Source of the DNA: JAUIKM01 sp964445695
GTDB taxonomy: Bacteria; Bacteroidota; Ignavibacteria; Kapaibacteriales; UBA7675
NCBI GenBank assembly: GCA_964445695.1
Contig: CAYULF010000006.1
Location: forward strand, 124,001-188,000
Direction of reading: 5' to 3'
DNA length: 64,000 nucleotides
Part shown: positions 16,152 to 25,013 of the stretch, piece after piece
Layout of the letters: every line of letters starts with the position of its first letter
Position numbering within the stretch: position 1 is the first letter of the stretch
Program-made: the position numbers and the translations under genes
Notes under the pieces: generated by a model
What the model saw: only the letters and a program-made list of their open reading frames with translations
What the model was told of the DNA's origin: nothing
Database searches by the model: none

Positions 16152-18644
16152 TCAACGATTAACGATCAGAATGCGTGTTTGCGAGGGCCCGCCCGGTCGG
16201 CCCACTTCAACAAAATAAAGTCCGGGAGAAAATTGCCGGAGATCGACCTCGCGGAGAGGACCGGCGGCGGAAAGTGATTCTCGCAGTACTGCGCGACCGG
16301 CAACATCGCTGATTGTCAGGATGTTCCCTTCCGACGTAGCTGCGGGCGAGATTTCGATAAACATGCGCTCGCCTGCGGGATTGGGGAACATGCTAAACAG
16401 AGCCGGCACGCCCGCTTTGAGTTCATCATGTCCAACGTCGCTGATCACTTCCTGGGAAACAATGATCAATTCGTCGAGACCGGCGTAAACCGGCCGCCTC
16501 ACGCGGATGCTGTTGCGATTCTCGCGATCGCCCTCCACCAGTTCAAAGCGCAGTTTCATCGTTTCCGTCGGCTGAATCGCATCATTCAGACGCAGTTTTA
16601 CGAGGCGCCACTCGTCATCCTGCACGTCGGTAAAAGGCGTGACGATTTTCCAGGATTCGCCGTCGTCGTTGGAGATCCAGACGATCAGCGAGTCGTCGGC
16701 GGCCTCATTGTTCTCGTATTCCGGCGCGTTGTACCAGCGGCGGAAAGACAGCACAGGATTGTTAATGTTACTCGCATTGAATGTGGGCGACGTCAGGGGC
16801 GCGCTGCCGCGCAGGGCGCGCGCAAAGATGTAGATGCCGTTGCCGCGGTCCTGGAAATCGACTTTGGGCAGAACGCGATCCAACTCCTGTTTTTCAGCCA
16901 GTACCAGGGTCCAGGTGTCGGCCGAATCGGCTTCATCGTAGGTCTGCCAGCCTTCGGCCGGCCAGAACGGTTCGTAATAGCCGCGCTCAACGATGAACTC
17001 AATCGTGTTGACATCATCTTCTTTATTGATGTCAAATCGCATCTGGCGCGGAAGGAATCCCCATTGGTTGACGGAGATCGTGTAGTTGTCGAACAGCATG
17101 GTGCGCATGATGTCCCCGCGCTGATCGGACTCCGCGTCGAAACTGAAATCAAAAACATTGGACTCGACGTGCACTTTGACGCCGCGCACAGGATCGCCGT
17201 AACGGTCGCGCACCTGGATGTTGACCGGGCCGGTGGGAATCTTGGCCAGTGTGACGTCCAGCACTTGTTCGGCTTCGCTCTTGAACTCGACGTCGTCCAC
17301 CACAAGCGGTTCAAAGCCGTACTTGTAGTAGCGCACGCGGTATACGCCGGCTTTGTTGCCGATGACGTAGCGGCCTTCAAGATCGCTGGTTTTGATACTG
17401 GTGCCGCCGTAAATCGGCTGATCGAGGACTTTGACTTCGGCGTCGGGAATGGGCGAATTGTCGCGGCCGTCGCGAATAACGCCGCGCAGGTAGGCGGCGG
17501 CTTCGCGGTTGTGGCGCAGGACAAAGAGACCGTATTTCATGTCCGACACGATAATATTGCCGGAGGGCAGGTTCGGATAGACGCCCCAGTTGCCGTCGAA
17601 ACCGCGACCGCGACCAAATTCGTCATCCGGATATGTGTCGTAGTGGGCCACTTCCACGGGAGCTTCGCGGCGGCTGATGTCGAAAATCTTGAGCCCGTCC
17701 CAGTAATAGGACACGTAGGCAAAGTCTCCCAGAACGTGGGCATTGTGCGCCACGGCCTGCCCCGGCAGATCGTATCTGGCGACCTGTTCGGGTTCGAGCG
17801 GATTGGATATGTCCCAGAAGCGCAGCGGCGCGCCGTTGCGTTCGTCCGTCACCACCAGATAGAGATTGTCGGCCGTCGGCCACATGTTGTGCGTAAAATT
17901 GCCGGGATAACCGGTCCTTGAGATTTCCTGAATATTGGCCGGATCGGTACCGTCCATCAGGTGAATACCTTTGTCCAGCGCCGAACCGAACACCATGCCT
18001 TTGTTGACAACTACATCGTGCCAGTAGGGATCGGAATAGGTCGCCACCACCTGCGGCTCTCGCGGGATCGTGAGGTCCAGCACGATCAGTTGATCGTTTT
18101 CACGCGCGCCGGTCACGTAGGCGTAATGTCCGTCGATGTAGATGTTGTGCGCCACACCGCTGGGCATCTGCTCGCTGAAGGTGTTGACCAGCATGACGTT
18201 TTCCGGCAGATTGGACAGATCGATAATCTGAATGCCGGGTTTGTCGAAGCCATTTTCGTTGGCGTCGTGTGTGACGTAGGCGTACTCGCCGTAGGTTTTA
18301 ATGTCGCGCCAGACGGAGCGCGCTCCACCGACAAAACCGACGACTTCGGGATTGCGCGGATCGGTGACATCGATGAAGTAGGTTCCGTCGAACGCACCGA
18401 CGATGGCATACTCGCGGCCGTCGGAGCTGTACCCCCAGATGTCGTTGTAGTTGAATTTGTCGTTGGTACGCGGGCTGATCGTGGACAGCAACTCGATGTT
18501 GTCGCTCAGATCGGCTTCGTCCTGCCCCGACGCCGGCAACGCTGGGACAAACAAGAGAATCAGGCAAAAAACGGTAGTCAAGGGATGTCTGAGCGGTAAA
18601 CAGTCCAAGCCAACACTCCGGAGTGCGCTGCGGGAGAGCAGCAA
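16152..18644 (-). CDS. Choice-of-anchor-B (LVIVD-repeat) secreted protein with T9SS sorting domain
   Basis: The 830-residue protein has a signal segment (TTVFCLILLFVPALPASGQ), then repeats typical of choice-of-anchor-B proteins: WGYSSDGREYAIVGAFDGT, DVTDPRNPEVVGFV, IQIIDLSNLPENV, DISNPLEPEQVARY. These form a propeller. Residues about 385-560 hold two carboxypeptidase-regulatory-like Ig domains (LRGVIRDGRDNSPIPDAEV and a second). A jelly-roll-like region follows. The last 80 residues, beginning SMFPNPAGERMFIEI, are a T9SS type-A sorting domain. The start is unclear: 18644 is a TTG; an in-frame TTG nearer the signal core is possible. Confidence 0.88.
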   Translation of the reverse strand: MLLSRSALRSVGLDCLPLRHPLTTVFCLILLFVPALPASGQDEADLSDNIELLSTISPRTNDKFNYNDIWGYSSDGREYAIVGAFDGTYFIDVTDPRNPEVVGFVGGARSVWRDIKTYGEYAYVTHDANENGFDKPGIQIIDLSNLPENVMLVNTFSEQMPSGVAHNIYIDGHYAYVTGARENDQLIVLDLTIPREPQVVATYSDPYWHDVVVNKGMVFGSALDKGIHLMDGTDPANIQEISRTGYPGNFTHNMWPTADNLYLVVTDERNGAPLRFWDISNPLEPEQVARYDLPGQAVAHNAHVLGDFAYVSYYWDGLKIFDISRREAPVEVAHYDTYPDDEFGRGRGFDGNWGVYPNLPSGNIIVSDMKYGLFVLRHNREAAAYLRGVIRDGRDNSPIPDAEVKVLDQPIYGGTSIKTSDLEGRYVIGNKAGVYRVRYYKYGFEPLVVDDVEFKSEAEQVLDVTLAKIPTGPVNIQVRDRYGDPVRGVKVHVESNVFDFSFDAESDQRGDIMRTMLFDNYTISVNQWGFLPRQMRFDINKEDDVNTIEFIVERGYYEPFWPAEGWQTYDEADSADTWTLVLAEKQELDRVLPKVDFQDRGNGIYIFARALRGSAPLTSPTFNASNINNPVLSFRRWYNAPEYENNEAADDSLIVWISNDDGESWKIVTPFTDVQDDEWRLVKLRLNDAIQPTETMKLRFELVEGDRENRNSIRVRRPVYAGLDELIIVSQEVISDVGHDELKAGVPALFSMFPNPAGERMFIEISPAATSEGNILTISDVAGRAVLRESLSAAGPLREVDLRQFSPGLYFVEVGRPGGPSQTRILIVNR

Positions 18645-18991
18645 ACAGTTTGTACAGAAAGCAAAGCGACCAGAAATGAGCCCCGATGTCGCAACGGCGC
18701 AGAGGATGCGCCGCGGTAAAGAACACCAAGATAAGAATAAGGACGCAGAAGTTGGTGAGCGGGCTGTTTACCGTTCAATCGCCAATCTCCCCCGTTCACC
18801 CGCGTTTTGCCGCCCGCTCAACTTAATACGCCTGGTTTTCCGCGCTTTTCATCGCACATTGATCGTGCTGCCAGGGATTGCAGGCTCCGTCTGGTGGAAG
18901 CGCGTTACTGCGGAACGCCTCGACGCTCACGCACTATTGAAGCGCCAAAACAGTCTACAGCGTTTTATCGGACATTTCGCGCGATTTGGAC
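18645..18991. other. Intergenic region between divergent 16152-18644 gene and mfd
   Basis: I see no gene, RNA gene or repeat here. It must carry the two divergent promoters, but I cannot point to a convincing -35/-10 pair. Confidence 0.5.
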
Positions 18992-21900
18992 ATGACTGAT
19001 TCTGCCGCAAAACGGCGACGCAAAAAATCTGCACTGGAACTGGACGAGAGCCTGCGCAGCCGCCTGGACGCCAAGCTGGCCTCCTCAAAACGGGTTTCGA
19101 TCAAAACGCTTACGGGTTCGATGCAGGCCATGCTGGCCGCCGACCTGTTTACCCGGCGCGACGGCAATCTGCTGGTTATCTGCGGCGACAAGGCGCAGGC
19201 GGAAACCGTCTTCGGCGACCTGAACGTCTTCATGGGCGATCAGGATCACCTTTGCCTCTACACCGAGGGCCGCAAACACCTGGCGCTGGAGTTGGAGCAA
19301 CTCGATACGCGCTTCATCGGACTGACGGCCGGCATCAACGTGCTGAGCACGCAAAAACGCGCCCTGGTGGTGGCGGACGCGGAAGCGCTGGGCTTCAAAA
19401 TTCCCTCGCCCGACAGCGTGCACAGCAACCTGATGACGGTGCGACGCGAGGAAGAACTCTCGTTTGAGGACTTCACCGGGATCCTGGCGCTCAACGGTTT
19501 CGACCGCAAGGACTTCGTGGAAAACGTCGGCGACGTGGCGGTTCGCGGCGGCATCGTAGACGTCTACCCGCCCGGCGCGGACAACCCCTACCGCATCGAA
19601 TTTTTCGGCGACGAGGTCGACTCCATCCGCGAGTTCGACCCGCTCTCCCAGCGCAGCATTCGCGAGTTCAACGACATCACCTTCATCGGCAGCATGTTCG
19701 CCGGCGACGAGGCCGAGCAGACCTCCACCATATTCGACTACCTTGACAAAAATACCCTCTTGTTTATCATCGAGCCTGAAGACATTGAAGCGCGATTGAC
19801 GCAGCTGGCGCAGGCCGATAAACCCTTGATCGAACCGGCGCGACTGGACGGCTACAAACAGGTGCGCGTCAATCCGCTGGGGCGCGTGACGCTACCCGTC
19901 GATTCAAGCCCGCAACCGGCCACAAACGCTTCGATCAAAAAACTCTGCCACGAGCTGCGGCGGCTGACGGCGCTGGAATACCGCATCATTTTGACGGCCG
20001 ACGGCAAGAACCAACTGCAGCGCCTGCTCGACCTGATCGAGTCCGCTTTTGAGGTCGACGACGATGAACTTGACGGCCTGGGACAACTGGAAGATGATCA
20101 CCCGGAGACAAACAAAAATGGCTTTGTCGGGGTTGGAGAAGAACATCTGGCCGATGTAGATGAAACGCTGCAGCGCCTGACCAGTCTGCCGATCGTGCTG
20201 TCCGAGGGATTTGTCTATCACGACGACCGCCTGGCCGTACTGACCGAGCATCAGATTTTCGAGCGGCGGCGTGCCAAACGCAGTCGCGGCAGCAGTAAAA
20301 ATGTCGGTTTTACGGTTCGCGAGCTGCAGCAACTGCGCCCCGGCGATTTCGTGGTGCACGTGGACAAAGGCGTGGCCCAGTTTGACGGCCTGGAGACGAT
20401 TACTGTCGGCGGCACACAACAGGACTGCGTGCGGTTGATTTTCAATGGCGGCGACAAGATGTTCGTGCACCTGAACTACATCAACCGACTGCAGATGTAC
20501 TCGGCGCAGGAAGGCATCGCGCCCAAGTTGAGCAAACTCGGCGGCAAAGAGTGGGAACGCAAAAAAGCGCGCGCCAAGAGCAAACTCAAAGACATTGCGC
20601 GCGACCTTATCAAGCTGTACGCCGAACGCAAAATGAAACCGGGCATGGCTTTCCCGCCCGACACGCTCTGGCAGAAAGAAATGGAAGCCTCGTTCATGTA
20701 CGAGGATACGCCCGACCAGGCCAAAACCACCGCCGAACTCAAACGGGACATGGAGCGCTCCGAGCCGATGGACCGCCTTGTCTGCGGCGATGTGGGATTC
20801 GGTAAAACCGAAGTGGCAATCCGCGCGGCGTTTAAGGCGGTGCAGGCCGGCAAACAGGTGGCCGTGCTGGTGCCGACGACCATTCTGGCGCAGCAGCACT
20901 TTGAGACCTTCCGCGATCGCCTGAGCCGCTACGCCGTCAATGTTGAAGTGATCTCGCGTTTCCGCACGCGTGCCGAACAGCGCGTCATTCTGGAAAACCT
21001 CAAAAAAGGCGTGGTCGACATTTTGATCGGCACGCACCGGATTCTGAGCAAGGACATTGAGTTCCGCTCGCTGGGACTGCTGATAATCGATGAAGAGCAG
21101 CGTTTCGGCGTCGGAGCCAAGGAAAAACTGCGTCAGGCGCGCGCGGCTATCGACACGCTGACACTGACGGCCACGCCTATCCCGCGGACGCTGAACTTTT
21201 CGCTGCTGGGTGCGCGCGACATTTCCGTCATTGCCACGGCTCCGCGCAACCGCATCCCCATCCACACGGAAATCATGCCCTGGAACGGGGACGTCCTGCG
21301 CGAGGCGATCCAGGCCGAGCTGGACCGCGGCGGTCAGGTTTTCATGGTGAACGACCGCATCGGCAATCTGGAGGATCTGGCGGAGCAACTGCGCGAGCTG
21401 GTGCCGGACCTGCGCATCAGCGTGGCGCACGGCCAGATGGAAGGCTCCCAGCTGGAACGCATTATGCGCGACTTTATAGAACGCAAAGCCGACGTGTTGA
21501 TCGCCACAAAAATCATTGAATCCGGCATCGACATTCCAAACGTCAATACCATGCTGATCAACCGCGCCGACCGCTTTGGTCTGGCCGAGCTATATCAGTT
21601 GCGCGGCCGCGTGGGCCGTTCCAACATCCAGGCGCACTGTTACCTGCTGATTCCCCCGCCGCATTCGATTTCGCGCAAGGCGCTTCGGCGTCTGCAGGCG
21701 CTGGAAGAGTTCACCGAACTGGGCAGCGGTTTTAACCTCGCCATGCGCGACCTTGAGATTCGCGGCGCGGGCAACCTGCTGGGCGCGGAGCAAAGTGGAT
21801 TTATCGCCGACATCGGGTTTGAGATGTACCAGAAAATCGTCGACGAAGCGGTGGCGGAGATCAAAGAAGAGGAATTTGCCGACCTGTTCAAGGAACAACT

Positions 21901-22429
21901 GGACGTCGGCAAAAAGCGGCCCAAACTGGCGCCCAATCGCGACATCACGATTGAAATCGAAGGCGACGCGCTGCTCGACAAAGACTACATCTCCGTCGAC
22001 GTGGACCGCTACGAATTCTACAAGCGCCTGTACACGCTGGAAAAAGAAGAAGATCTGATGCAGATCATCGATGAGATGCGCGATCGTTTCGGCAGCCCGC
22101 CGGAAAAAGCGCAGCGCCTGTTTGCGGTGATCAGACTGCGGATTGCTTCGATGCCGCTCGGCTTTGAAAGCGTAACCTGGAAACACGGCGTCTTAAAAGC
22201 GGAACTGCCGCCCAACGACCGCAAGGAGTTTTACGATCGTGTGTTCCAGTCGCTCATTACTACGGTCACGAATGATCCGGACGTGAAAATGGCGCCTAAA
22301 GGTGCCAAGATTTTTGTGCACGTCAAGACGCCTTCGATCGAAGCAGCGGTGTTGTACCTGCGTCGACTGGCCGACCAGACGCTGCGCAGCATGGCGGAAC
22401 ACATGGCGGCCGCAGCGGCTGAGGCGTAA
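18992..22429 (+). CDS. mfd: Transcription-repair coupling factor Mfd
   Basis: Mfd displaces RNA polymerase stalled at DNA damage and recruits UvrA. The 1145-residue protein has a degenerate UvrB-like N-terminal half, the RNA-polymerase-interacting CarD-like domain around residue 448 (LRPGDFVVHVDKGVAQFDGLE), and the RecG-like translocase: Walker A GDVGFGKTEV near 600, DEEQRFGVGAKEKLR near 700, TATPIPRTL, and QLRGRVGRS. The C-terminal TRCF domain follows. ATG 18992 is chosen over the TTG six bases upstream. A short low-complexity stretch near residues 373-390 (NKNGFVGVGEEH) sits between the N-terminal and CarD parts. The 63-bp palindrome lies 21 bases after the stop. Confidence 0.97.
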   Translation: MTDSAAKRRRKKSALELDESLRSRLDAKLASSKRVSIKTLTGSMQAMLAADLFTRRDGNLLVICGDKAQAETVFGDLNVFMGDQDHLCLYTEGRKHLALELEQLDTRFIGLTAGINVLSTQKRALVVADAEALGFKIPSPDSVHSNLMTVRREEELSFEDFTGILALNGFDRKDFVENVGDVAVRGGIVDVYPPGADNPYRIEFFGDEVDSIREFDPLSQRSIREFNDITFIGSMFAGDEAEQTSTIFDYLDKNTLLFIIEPEDIEARLTQLAQADKPLIEPARLDGYKQVRVNPLGRVTLPVDSSPQPATNASIKKLCHELRRLTALEYRIILTADGKNQLQRLLDLIESAFEVDDDELDGLGQLEDDHPETNKNGFVGVGEEHLADVDETLQRLTSLPIVLSEGFVYHDDRLAVLTEHQIFERRRAKRSRGSSKNVGFTVRELQQLRPGDFVVHVDKGVAQFDGLETITVGGTQQDCVRLIFNGGDKMFVHLNYINRLQMYSAQEGIAPKLSKLGGKEWERKKARAKSKLKDIARDLIKLYAERKMKPGMAFPPDTLWQKEMEASFMYEDTPDQAKTTAELKRDMERSEPMDRLVCGDVGFGKTEVAIRAAFKAVQAGKQVAVLVPTTILAQQHFETFRDRLSRYAVNVEVISRFRTRAEQRVILENLKKGVVDILIGTHRILSKDIEFRSLGLLIIDEEQRFGVGAKEKLRQARAAIDTLTLTATPIPRTLNFSLLGARDISVIATAPRNRIPIHTEIMPWNGDVLREAIQAELDRGGQVFMVNDRIGNLEDLAEQLRELVPDLRISVAHGQMEGSQLERIMRDFIERKADVLIATKIIESGIDIPNVNTMLINRADRFGLAELYQLRGRVGRSNIQAHCYLLIPPPHSISRKALRRLQALEEFTELGSGFNLAMRDLEIRGAGNLLGAEQSGFIADIGFEMYQKIVDEAVAEIKEEEFADLFKEQLDVGKKRPKLAPNRDITIEIEGDALLDKDYISVDVDRYEFYKRLYTLEKEEDLMQIIDEMRDRFGSPPEKAQRLFAVIRLRIASMPLGFESVTWKHGVLKAELPPNDRKEFYDRVFQSLITTVTNDPDVKMAPKGAKIFVHVKTPSIEAAVLYLRRLADQTLRSMAEHMAAAAAEA

Positions 22430-22450
22430 GAAATTGAATCGCACATGCAC

Positions 22451-22513
22451 TACGTAAAACTACGTATGAGCTGTGAGGCCTTAGGGCTCACAGCTCATAC
22501 GTAGTTTTACGTA
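22451..22513. repeat. 63-bp palindrome, copy 3, between convergent genes
   Basis: It has the same outer arms as copy 1 (TACGTAAAACTACGTAT) and the same core, with one arm mismatch (GAGGCC against GGGCTC). It lies between the stops of mfd (22429) and the leftward lipoprotein gene (22559), so a hairpin here could end transcription from both sides. Confidence 0.93.
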
Positions 22514-22558
22514 ATCTTCAGCCTCAGGACTTTTTCGCTTCCCGCCGCCATTGCTGCT

Positions 22559-23209
22559 TCAACGCAGCACGCTCGCCATGTCCTCGATAAATTGATCGAC
22601 CACGTTGCCGGCGGCGACACTGACAGCCGGAGCGATTGAAGAAATACTCGTGTTTGGACGCGGCGCGGTATACTCATAGATGCGCTGCAGAGCTACCTCG
22701 CGGCTGCTGCGTTCGGCGTCGATGCGTACAAGACTGAAGTGCACGCGCACTCTGGCCCAGCCCCGAACGCGCTCACTCACCTCCTCCAGCTCCGGCGGAC
22801 GCCCGTCACCCGCTATCAATTCAATGACACGCCCCTCCACAAAGTAATCGGGCAAGACCTGCGACGCCCCCTGCACAACTCCGCCCTGAAACAGTTCTGT
22901 TTCCAGGCAGCGCTGTACGAGCATATCGCTCACAAGCGTGGCGGGTTCATCGACCCAGCGGTGATAGTAAAGCCGGTCGATCTCGTTGTTGCCGCGGTCA
23001 AGCAGCATGTTTTCGCCGGAATACTCGGCATGACTCAGGAACTGACGTACCAGCAAGACGCCGTTCAGCGCTTGTTTAACTGGCTGCGCCGGCTGAATCG
23101 CCTGCAGGTGGTAGTATGTTATTTCCGGGTATTCGGACTTGATCGAAATACAAGAACTTAAACAGCACAACAGCAGCGCCGCCGCGGATATTAATGTTAT
23201 TCGTTGCAT
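22559..23209 (-). CDS. ABC-type transport auxiliary lipoprotein (PqiC/MlaC-position family)
   Basis: The 216-residue protein begins MQRITLISAAALLLCC and has a lipobox LSSC at about residues 17-20, so it should be lipid-anchored. The body (YYHLQAIQPAQP, then LLVRQFLSHAEYSGENML) matches the ABC-type transport auxiliary component family, which accompanies MCE systems. Its ATG overlaps the stop of the MCE gene by one base (TGATG), a translational-coupling arrangement, and it is the last gene of the operon. It probably works in the periplasm or at the outer membrane with the MCE protein to move phospholipids. Confidence 0.85.
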   Translation of the reverse strand: MQRITLISAAALLLCCLSSCISIKSEYPEITYYHLQAIQPAQPVKQALNGVLLVRQFLSHAEYSGENMLLDRGNNEIDRLYYHRWVDEPATLVSDMLVQRCLETELFQGGVVQGASQVLPDYFVEGRVIELIAGDGRPPELEEVSERVRGWARVRVHFSLVRIDAERSSREVALQRIYEYTAPRPNTSISSIAPAVSVAAGNVVDQFIEDMASVLR

Positions 23210-24189
23210 CAGTCCTCCGTTGGCGGGGGTTCGCTGAGGAGCATTTGGGAAGGATTGTCGTTTAACATCTGGAGCGTGCGGCGCAGCTCACGGCTGGTGG
23301 CATGCAGCTCCGCCACAATCTCCGCCACCTGAAAACTTATGGACTCGGCGCGGTGCCCGGCCATTGAAACCGTGCGGTTTGACAATGTCATGAGCGAGTC
23401 AAATCGCGCGTTTATACGCTCCACGCGGCGGTCCAGTTCCAGCGCCGACACTTGTTTGCCAAGCGTGTCGACCGCGTCGACAACCAGTTCGGACGAGTAG
23501 GCCAGGTTGTCGCCGATACGCTGCACATTTTCGATCACTCGTGTGGAATCCAGGCGCCGCATAAAACGGCTGACCTGCCCAAGGTTGCGATCGAGTTTGG
23601 CCAGCACGGCGCGCAATGTGTCATTGGCAGCCAGGCGACGCCCCTCCTCCAGAAATGCGGTCAGAGCGTCGGATATGCCCTTGGTATCGATTTTGTTAAC
23701 ATTGTTAACTGCTTCGGTAAGTGCCAGCCCCAGCTGTTTAAGCCCTCCCGGCGCCGAAGGCACTACGGGATACTCAGGTTTAAAACTCAGCGAGGGATGA
23801 GCGTCGATAAGATCCTGCTCTTCGGCGTCGGGGAAAAACCCCTCCAGATATTTTTTACCGGTAATGCCGAGGTATTCGGCGCGCACGCGCATTGACGAAC
23901 GAATCTCCGCACCGGGTTCAATCTGCATTATCACTTCTACCAGCACGCCGTCGGGCGCTACGCGCACTTCCTGGATTGTGCCGATGGGCACTCCCTGGTA
24001 CTTGACGGGATTGCCTGGTTCGAGGCCCTCGACCGACGCGTCGAAATAGGTCGCGTAGAGACTGGGTTTTTCGAAGAAATCGACCGCGCCGACGTAGATG
24101 ATCGTCGCGGCCATTCCCAGCACGCCGACGATCACAAACAGGCCGATGAGGAAGGTCTGGTTGTCGCGTCTGGTGGGAATCTCAGCCAT
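23209..24189 (-). CDS. mlaD: MCE-family lipid-binding protein (MlaD-like)
   Basis: Start ATG 24189 has AGGAGG eight bases upstream and overlaps the end of mlaF by eight bases. The 326-residue protein has an N-terminal membrane anchor (FLIGLFVIVGVLGMAATIIYV), then an MCE domain (SLYATYFDASVEGLEPGNPV, YQGVPIGTIQEVRV, IRSSMRVRAEYLGITGKKYLEG). The C-terminal half is helical with long amphipathic stretches (LAAND, SRFMRRLDS), as in longer MCE proteins that form a tube. MCE proteins bind phospholipids across the periplasm. Confidence 0.93.
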   Translation of the reverse strand: MAEIPTRRDNQTFLIGLFVIVGVLGMAATIIYVGAVDFFEKPSLYATYFDASVEGLEPGNPVKYQGVPIGTIQEVRVAPDGVLVEVIMQIEPGAEIRSSMRVRAEYLGITGKKYLEGFFPDAEEQDLIDAHPSLSFKPEYPVVPSAPGGLKQLGLALTEAVNNVNKIDTKGISDALTAFLEEGRRLAANDTLRAVLAKLDRNLGQVSRFMRRLDSTRVIENVQRIGDNLAYSSELVVDAVDTLGKQVSALELDRRVERINARFDSLMTLSNRTVSMAGHRAESISFQVAEIVAELHATSRELRRTLQMLNDNPSQMLLSEPPPTED

Positions 24190-25000
24190 TATTGCTTTCC
24201 TCCTGCGCCTGATTTTCTGTTTGTCTCCGTGTTTCAACGCTCAAATCTTCGGACCTGTTGCGATGAAAAAAGGCACGAACGCGCGGGTCCCGTGAATGCG
24301 TACGCAGTTCATGTGGGCTGCCCTCGGCAATGATGCCGTGCGTCGATTTGTCCAACATGATGACGCGTTGCGCTATGTTAAAAATGCTGTCCAGTTCGTG
24401 CGTCACCACAAGCATGGTTGTATTCAGGATTTCGTTCAGTTCAATGATGAGTGTGTCCAGCGCCGCCGAGGTGACCGGGTCGAGCCCGGCCGAGGGCTCG
24501 TCGAAGCCGAGTATCTGCGGATCAAGCGCCATTGCGCGCGCCAGGCCTGCGCGTTTTTTCATCCCGCCGCTGATCTCCGACGGTAAAAATCCGGCGTAGC
24601 CGCTTAGGCCCACGGAGGCCAGTTTGACGTCGATCAGGGAACGAATTTCAGGCGTGTCCAGCGTCGTGTAGGTCTCCAGCGGCAGCGCGATGTTCTCAGC
24701 CAGCGTCATCGAGGCAAACAATCCGCTCGACTGGAACAGCACGCCGAATTTGCGCAGGATTCGCAGCCGCGCGGCACGGTCCGCATTTGTGAAGTCCTCC
24801 CCCTCTATCAGCACCGTTCCGTCGGTCGGTTCCAGCAAACCGACAATGCAACGCATGAGCGTGCTTTTGCCGCTGCCGCTACCGCCGAGAATGACGAATC
24901 GCTCGCCGCGGTTGACGCGGAACGACACATCCTGCAGTACCTGCAGATCGCCGAAACGAACGCTCAGATTGCGCACTTCTATGAGGGGGACTTCACTCAT
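24182..25000 (-). CDS. mlaF: Phospholipid ABC transporter ATPase (MlaF-like)
   Basis: The 272-residue protein, starting at ATG 25000, is an ABC ATPase. It has Walker A GGSGSGKST, the signature ISGGMKKRAGLARA, Walker B LGFDEPSAGLDP, and the switch His in VVTHE. The GGMKKR form of the signature is typical of MlaF. The frame extends 18 codons upstream, but MSEVPLIEVRNLSVRF is the normal beginning, with a GGAG upstream. It lies 13 bases after mlaE and overlaps mlaD by eight bases. A C-terminal extension after THELDSIFNIAQRV carries a charged tail (about 30 residues). Confidence 0.95.
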   Translation of the reverse strand: MSEVPLIEVRNLSVRFGDLQVLQDVSFRVNRGERFVILGGSGSGKSTLMRCIVGLLEPTDGTVLIEGEDFTNADRAARLRILRKFGVLFQSSGLFASMTLAENIALPLETYTTLDTPEIRSLIDVKLASVGLSGYAGFLPSEISGGMKKRAGLARAMALDPQILGFDEPSAGLDPVTSAALDTLIIELNEILNTTMLVVTHELDSIFNIAQRVIMLDKSTHGIIAEGSPHELRTHSRDPRVRAFFHRNRSEDLSVETRRQTENQAQEESNNG

Positions 25001-25013
25001 GGTCGGCTCCGGG

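Noticed and set aside
16428..17921. Long open frame (497 codons) on the + strand
   Set aside because: It lies opposite the choice-of-anchor-B gene in the complementary strand, has no start context or domain, and the other strand is clearly coding.
19904..21430. Long open frame (508 codons) on the - strand
   Set aside because: It is antisense to mfd, which is confirmed by many motifs; the predicted protein is rich in His, Gln and Val, typical of shadow frames.
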